Shown here: in pieces, positions 59,874 through 64,000 of the stretch
Position numbering within the stretch: the first letter of the stretch is position 1
Layout: every line of letters starts with the position of its first letter
DNA from: DATAUD01 sp035511075
GTDB taxonomy: Bacteria; Verrucomicrobiota; Verrucomicrobiia; Limisphaerales; Palsa-1400
Length of the DNA stretch: 64,000 nt
NCBI GenBank assembly: GCA_035511075.1
Contig: DATKFW010000108.1
Coordinates: 124,001 to 188,000, forward strand
Reading direction: 5' to 3'
Made by a program: the position numbers and the translations under genes
The notes under the pieces: generated by a model
Databases searched by the model: none
What the model was told of the DNA's origin: nothing
The model's input: the letters and a program-made list of their open reading frames with translations, nothing else

Positions 59874-61147
59874 TGGAGAGTCCGCCGGGTCCGTACGCCA
59901 TCCTCCGCAACCACGACTTCCTGTTTTACCTCACCGGACGCTTCATCGCCTCCTTCGGCCAGCAGATGCTCGCGGTGGCCGTGGGTTGGGAGCTTTATGA
60001 GCGGACCGGTTCCTCTCTCGCCCTCGGATTGGTCGGGCTGACTGCTTTTCTGCCGATGGTGGCGATGACGCTGCCCGCCGGCCACGTTGCGGACACCCGG
60101 GAACGCAAAAAGGTGATTGTCGTCATGCAAGCCGTGCTCGCCCTGACGTCGCTCGGCCTGGCTGTGGTTTCGTGGCAAAAGGCGCCCGTTTTGTGGGTCT
60201 ATGTTTGTCTCTCCGTGGCGGGCGTCGCGCGAACGTTTTTGTGGTCGGCCAGCGCCTCCTTTTTGCCTCAGTTGGTGGCGCGAAAGGAATTCCCGCTGGC
60301 GGTGACGTGGTCGTCGAGCACTTTTCAATGTTCAGCGATGACCGGCCCGGCCGCCGGTGGCGCTTTGATTGCGCTGACTCACAGTGCCGTCTCCGTTTAC
60401 GTGTTCAACGCCGTGGCGGCTGTCGTTTGCCTGGCTTTGATCGGCTTTGTGCGCATCCATCACAAGCCCCCGCCGAAGGAGCCGTTTTCCATGGAGACAG
60501 TTCTTGGCGGATTCCATTTCGTCTTCAGCCACCGGGTCATCCTGGGAGCCATTACTCTGGACTTGTTCGCCGTCCTGTTCGGCGGGGCCACGGCGTTGCT
60601 GCCGATCTATGCCAAGGACATCCTGCGCGCCGGCCCCCAGGGTTTGGGTCTCTTGCAAGCCGCCATGCCCGTCGGTTCCGTCCTCTGCGCCGTCCTGATG
60701 GCCCATCGCCCGCCAATGGAACGCGCCGGCCGTTCCCTGATCGTGGCCGTCATCGTTTTTGGGCTGGCGACCGTTGGGTTCGGTTATTCGAAGTCATTCT
60801 GGCTTTCGATGCTGATGCTCTTTCTCAGCGGATTTGCCGACAACGTCAGCGTTATTGTGCGTCATACCCTGGTGCAATTGCTCACCCCCGATTCGATGCG
60901 CGGCCGCGTTTCGTCCGTCAACAATCTTTTCATCGGGACCTCCAACGAATTGGGCGGTTTTGAATCGGGCCTGGTCAGCCAATATTTGGGCCCGGTCTTT
61001 TCAGTGGTCTCCGGCGGTGTGGCGACGATTGTGGTGGTCGGAGCGGTGGCATGGATTTGGCCGGAAATCCCGCGGTTTGGCCGTCTGGTTCAGCCGGAGC
61101 CTGACGAAACCGTCGCCGCCGTTACAGGTCCGCCGGGACCTCTATGA
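59873..61147 (+). CDS. MFS transporter (EntS/MFS_3-type exporter)
   Basis: A 424-residue protein with about 12 hydrophobic segments. The loop motif between TM2 and TM3 (AGHVADTRERKKV) is a variant of the MFS motif A, and NHDFLFYLTGRFIASFGQQMLAVAVGWELY is typical of the MFS_3 enterobactin exporter-type group. It probably exports a small molecule; the substrate is unknown. It overlaps dapF and is convergent with the redoxin gene, whose stop is two bases beyond. The dapF link suggests chance neighbouring or an early lysine-pathway exporter; neither is tested. Confidence 0.8.
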   Translation: MESPPGPYAILRNHDFLFYLTGRFIASFGQQMLAVAVGWELYERTGSSLALGLVGLTAFLPMVAMTLPAGHVADTRERKKVIVVMQAVLALTSLGLAVVSWQKAPVLWVYVCLSVAGVARTFLWSASASFLPQLVARKEFPLAVTWSSSTFQCSAMTGPAAGGALIALTHSAVSVYVFNAVAAVVCLALIGFVRIHHKPPPKEPFSMETVLGGFHFVFSHRVILGAITLDLFAVLFGGATALLPIYAKDILRAGPQGLGLLQAAMPVGSVLCAVLMAHRPPMERAGRSLIVAVIVFGLATVGFGYSKSFWLSMLMLFLSGFADNVSVIVRHTLVQLLTPDSMRGRVSSVNNLFIGTSNELGGFESGLVSQYLGPVFSVVSGGVATIVVVGAVAWIWPEIPRFGRLVQPEPDETVAAVTGPPGPL

Positions 61148-61148
61148 T

Positions 61149-61733
61149 TCAATGGCCCGCAAGATAAGCGGGTTCAATCCCGGATTTCCACTTGATGTTG
61201 CACCCGATACTCGGCGTTTGATGGGGGGAAACGGGCTTGCCGGCAAGCACCGCGTCCAGCGCCGCGCGCAAATCGTTGCCCGTCACCGGCACTCCGTTGC
61301 CAGGACGGCTGTTGTCAAACTGCCCGCGGTAAACAAGCTTGTGATGCTTGTCAAATAGATATAGATCCGGCGTGCAGGCCGCGTGATACGCCCGTGCTAC
61401 CCCCTGCGTCTGGTCGTACAGATACGGGAAAGTGTAACCGGCCAGTTTGACCTCCAGCGCCATGTTTTCCGGACTGTCGGCGGGATAGTTTTGCACATCG
61501 TTGGAATTGATGGCGACGAAGGCCGCGCCCCGTTTCTGGTATTCGCGCGCCAATTCCGCCAGCGTCGCGCGGATGTGTTTGACGTAGGGGCAGTGGTTGC
61601 AGATAAACAGCACGGCCAGCGCCGGCGCGGATTGGAAATCCGCCAGAGTGACAATTTTCCCGTTGGTATCGGGCAGCCGGAAGTCCGGCGCCGGACTTTC
61701 CAGCGGCAACATGGTCGATGGAGTCAGAGACAT
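61149..61733 (-). CDS. Thioredoxin-fold redoxin (AhpC/TSA-like)
   Basis: A 194-residue cytoplasmic protein. It opens APDFRLPDTNGKIVTLADF, then has the redox motif CNHCPYVK, a GYTFPYLYDQTQGVARAY block and TPDLYLFDKHHKLVYRGQFDNSRPG. This is the redoxin family with a CxxC centre, often annotated as thioredoxin family protein. It may reduce disulfides or peroxides; no partner reductase is near. Convergent with the MFS gene. Confidence 0.85.
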   Translation of the reverse strand: MSLTPSTMLPLESPAPDFRLPDTNGKIVTLADFQSAPALAVLFICNHCPYVKHIRATLAELAREYQKRGAAFVAINSNDVQNYPADSPENMALEVKLAGYTFPYLYDQTQGVARAYHAACTPDLYLFDKHHKLVYRGQFDNSRPGNGVPVTGNDLRAALDAVLAGKPVSPHQTPSIGCNIKWKSGIEPAYLAGH

Positions 61734-61869
61734 GCCGGGAATCTATGCCCCGCCACGCGCTTTTCCAATTCTTTTTCAACCGTCGCCGCAGGCGAAATTC
61801 CGATAAAAAGCCCGCTGGAGGTCAAAAAGGAACTATCAAGCCACGCCTTGCGATGGTAAATAAAAGCCC

Positions 61870-62274
61870 ATGAGCAAAGAGCGATTTGCCGAACGAAAAT
61901 CCGAACTGCAAAACGCGTCCAGGCGCCTCCGGGAAGCGGTGGCCCAACCCGAAGGCGATCTGGTGCGTGATGCGGTCATCCAAAGATTTGAGTTCACGTT
62001 CGAATTGGTCTGGAAAAGCCTCAAACTTTATCTCGAGAGGCAGGGCCTGGATTGCGGCGGCCCGCGTTCAACGCTCAAACAAGCCTTTACCGAAGGACTG
62101 ATTCACTCGCCTGACGAAGCCGATGTCTGGCTTCGAGCGCTGGAAGACCGGAATCTTACCAGCCATGCCTACGACGAGGCCCTTGCCATCCGCATTTACC
62201 AGCATGTGGTTCACGATTACGTCGTGCTTTTGGGACAAATGGCCGACAAAATTCAGACCCTCTCCTGGGAGTAA
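61870..62274 (+). CDS. HEPN-type protein of a nucleotidyltransferase pair (HI0074-like)
   Basis: A 134-residue helical protein with the HI0074/nucleotidyltransferase substrate-binding pattern: VIQRFEFTFELVWKSLKLYLERQGL, GPRSTLKQAFTEGLI, ALEDRNLTSHAYDEALA. These proteins belong to the HEPN fold and pair with a small MNT nucleotidyltransferase; the pairs are toxin-antitoxin modules in some bacteria. Here the RNase-type R-x4-6-H motif reads RNLTSH (within ALEDRNLTSHAY), so RNase activity is possible. The partner gene starts two bases after the stop. Confidence 0.85.
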   Translation: MSKERFAERKSELQNASRRLREAVAQPEGDLVRDAVIQRFEFTFELVWKSLKLYLERQGLDCGGPRSTLKQAFTEGLIHSPDEADVWLRALEDRNLTSHAYDEALAIRIYQHVVHDYVVLLGQMADKIQTLSWE

Positions 62275-62276
62275 AC

Positions 62277-62594
62277 ATGAAGCCCCTGGCGCTCCGGGAC
62301 AAGGATTTGGCCGTCTTGCGCGGCGCTTTCCGGCGATTCCCGGTCGTGCGCGAAGTCCGTGTCTTTGGCTCCCGCGCTACAGGCTACGCCCGCCGCGCTT
62401 CCGACCTTGACCTTGCCATTTCGGCGCCGGAGGCCACTCCGGCCGAATGGGCCGACTTGTGCGAGGCGCTCGAAAACGCGCCGCTCATTTACGAACTTGA
62501 TCTCGTCCGCCCGGAACGAGCGACCAGCCAACGGCTGAAAGAAAAAATCGAGCGCGAAGGGGTTTCCATCTATCCGGAGCAAAGCGCGGCGTGA
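62277..62594 (+). CDS. Minimal nucleotidyltransferase (MNT), HI0073-like
   Basis: A 105-residue protein with the nucleotidyltransferase fold core: VFGSRATGYARRASDLDLAI (GSx9DxD), the catalytic pair of Asp residues and a downstream IYELDLVRP with the third acidic residue. It is the MNT partner of the preceding HEPN gene. In characterised pairs the MNT protein AMPylates or otherwise neutralises the HEPN toxin. The two are translated together (two-base gap). Confidence 0.85.
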   Translation: MKPLALRDKDLAVLRGAFRRFPVVREVRVFGSRATGYARRASDLDLAISAPEATPAEWADLCEALENAPLIYELDLVRPERATSQRLKEKIEREGVSIYPEQSAA

Positions 62595-62685
62595 GCCGGG
62601 CGCCCAACGGAGACGGACAGCCTCCCAACGGCGGTTCTTTTTAATGTTTGAACCTGGGGCGTTCGGGCGTATTTTTTCGCGACGC

Positions 62686-63372
62686 ATGTTTGAGGCGGAC
62701 GAATTATTCGATTTGAAACAGACGGAGCACGCCGCGATTTTCGACGGCTGCAAGTACGCCTGGGACGCCCTGGCCAGGATCGCCCCCTACATCGCGGCCC
62801 GCGTCCACGCGGACTTGCGCAATCGCTGCGACGGCACCGCTTACATCGGCGAGCAGGTTTCCATCGGCGAAGGCACGCTCCTGGAGGACGGCGTGATGAT
62901 CACCGGGCCCGCTATCATTGGCCGCAATTGCCAGATCCGCCACAATGCCTACATTCGCCGCGACGTCATTATCGGCGATAATTGCGTCGTCGGAAATTCC
63001 ACCGAACTCAAGAACGCCGTCCTTTTCAACAACGCCCACGCCCCGCATTTCAATTACGTCGGGGACTCGATTCTCGGCCACAAAGCCCATTTGGGCGCCG
63101 GCGCCAAAATCTCCAATTTCAAGATCTTCCCCGGCACCGTCACGGTGGAGATCGACGGAAAGGATTTTGACACCGGCCTGCGAAAGTTCGGCGCGCTCCT
63201 GGGAGACGGCTGCGAAATCGGCTGCAACGCCGTTCTTAGCCCCGGCAGCATCATTGGCCGCCAGGCCGTCATTTATCCAAATGTCACCTGGCGCGGAGTT
63301 CTCCCGGCAAAAATGATTGTCAAGCACAAGGCGCCCCAGGAAATCGTTCCCCGGCGAGCCCGCGGCGGATAG
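62686..63372 (+). CDS. Left-handed beta-helix protein (GlmU C-terminal-like acyltransferase)
   Basis: From ATG 62686 there are 228 residues; ATG 62644 is an alternative. Hexapeptide repeats of the left-handed beta-helix are plain: TAYIGEQVSIGEGTLLEDGVMITGPAIIGRNCQIRHNAYIRRDVIIGDNCVVG. Then FNYVGDSILGHKAHLGAGAKISNFKI resembles the acetyltransferase C-terminal part of GlmU. The uridylyltransferase half is absent. Proteins of this form in Verrucomicrobia are annotated as UDP-N-acetylglucosamine diphosphorylase-like, but an acyltransferase on a sugar nucleotide is the safer reading. It precedes dinG by 10 bp. Confidence 0.8.
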   Translation: MFEADELFDLKQTEHAAIFDGCKYAWDALARIAPYIAARVHADLRNRCDGTAYIGEQVSIGEGTLLEDGVMITGPAIIGRNCQIRHNAYIRRDVIIGDNCVVGNSTELKNAVLFNNAHAPHFNYVGDSILGHKAHLGAGAKISNFKIFPGTVTVEIDGKDFDTGLRKFGALLGDGCEIGCNAVLSPGSIIGRQAVIYPNVTWRGVLPAKMIVKHKAPQEIVPRRARGG

Positions 63373-63382
63373 GGACGCGACC

Positions 63383-64000
63383 ATGATCAGCCTGGTCGAT
63401 GTCCAACCCGCCGGAGCGCCCCCCGGCCTGGTTTCGCAAGTCGAGGAAATGTTCTCGCCCACCGGACGTTTGTCCCAATCGCGCAATTTTGAATACCGCC
63501 CACAGCAGCAGGAAATGGCCGTCGCTGTCGCCCGCGCGTTGGAGCAGAAGGAGCATTTGATTGTCGAGGCCGGGACCGGCGTGGGCAAGAGCCTGGCTTA
63601 TTTGATCCCTTCGATTTATCACGCCGTGGCGTGCAACAAGAAGGCGATCATCTCCACCCACACCATTAATTTGCAGGAGCAATTGATCCTGAAAGACCTG
63701 CCGATGCTCGGCAAGGCGCTGCCGGTGAAATTCCAGTTCACCATGCTCAAAGGACGCCACAATTACCTCTGCACGCGCCGCCTCCAAAAAGCCATGCAGC
63801 AATCGCACCAGCTTTTCGCCTCCCCGGGCGTCCAGGAACTGAAACGAATTCTCGAGTGGTCCAAAAAAACCGCCGACGGCAGCCTCTCGGATTTCGAAAC
63901 CGAGCCGGACCCGCACGTCTGGCAGCAGGTTTGCTCGGAACGCGGCTTGTGCAGCCCGGCCTTCTGCGGGCGGCAATCGCCATTCGTCAAGGACGGGGGC
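63383..64000 (+). CDS. dinG: DinG-type ATP-dependent helicase, 5' part
   Basis: The frame opens at ATG 63383 with a GGGA ribosome site and stays open for 206 codons to the window end, so it is cut. It contains FEYRPQQQEMAVAVARALEQ, Walker A VEAGTGVGKSLAYLIPSIYHA, motif Ia THTINLQEQL and cysteines of a 4Fe-4S cluster (HNYLCTRR, then VCSERGLCSPAFCG). This is the superfamily 2 XPD/DinG helicase layout, used in DNA repair to unwind damaged or R-loop structures. Motifs III-VI would lie beyond the window. Confidence 0.9.
   Translation, partial: MISLVDVQPAGAPPGLVSQVEEMFSPTGRLSQSRNFEYRPQQQEMAVAVARALEQKEHLIVEAGTGVGKSLAYLIPSIYHAVACNKKAIISTHTINLQEQLILKDLPMLGKALPVKFQFTMLKGRHNYLCTRRLQKAMQQSHQLFASPGVQELKRILEWSKKTADGSLSDFETEPDPHVWQQVCSERGLCSPAFCGRQSPFVKDGG

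Overview
The window is chromosomal DNA of a GC-rich Gram-negative bacterium, most likely a Verrucomicrobiota member of the Pedosphaera/Limisphaera type. This is inferred from protein style: a type II prepilin-like protein with a GFTLVELLVV leader, a planctomycete/verrucomicrobial-type ECF sigma factor, secreted proteins with C-terminal RFYR/RFYT-type domains, a DGIPDWW segment, glycoside hydrolases and many lipoproteins. There is no phage, CRISPR array or intact insertion sequence.

Layout. 0-4.1 kb: start of a secreted protein, a YihY/BrkB membrane protein, an OPT-family transporter and an ECF sigma factor. 4.2-10.5 kb: a heavy-metal efflux operon read on the minus strand (small His/Cys membrane protein, TolC, CusB, CusA). 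10.6-14.3 kb: relics of a second sigma/OPT copy, a radical SAM protein, gene-poor DNA with a tRNA-like fragment, and a VapBC pair. 14.4-31.4 kb: mixed housekeeping and signalling genes (fucose-isomerase-like enzyme, receiver protein, SppA, M24 peptidase, HtpX, patatin, PRC-barrel/STAS cassette, dipeptide epimerase, PQQ propeller, CHASE3-PAS sensor plus receiver, sulfotransferase), followed by a YfhO-like membrane protein to 34.4 kb. 34.4-39.9 kb: the minus-strand metK, ahcY, nadC, birA cluster, facing a divergent ArsR-methyltransferase fusion that resembles the SAH-responsive regulator SahR; palindromes lie in the shared 84-bp promoter region. 39.8-42.4 kb: an ECF sigma operon with a one-TM partner and a large membrane-anchored protein. 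42.5-47.4 kb: secreted GH3, GH30 and GH29 glycosidases. 47.6-51.2 kb: a tRNA(CAU), a pseudopilin-like protein, two secreted proteins, and a truncated second copy of the tRNA 5' end. 51.2-58.9 kb: two basic-secretory-protein zincin paralogues, an amidohydrolase, HPF, ParA, a prepilin-like protein and a secreted protein with a 207-residue internal duplication. 59-64 kb: dapF, an MFS exporter, a redoxin, a HEPN/MNT pair, a left-handed beta-helix acyltransferase-like protein and the start of a DinG-type helicase.

How the genes work together. The best supported functional modules are the metal efflux operon, the SAM cycle (MetK makes SAM, AhcY removes SAH, the divergent regulator probably senses SAH), and the glycan-degrading enzymes, to which the fucose-isomerase-like protein 28 kb away may be linked. 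The most unusual signals are decayed duplications: the sigma/OPT relic, the tRNA leader copy whose G1 would restore the pairing lost in the intact tRNA, and a tRNA-Phe-like half gene in a gene-poor stretch. All functions are read from sequence motifs and family knowledge; no database search was run.
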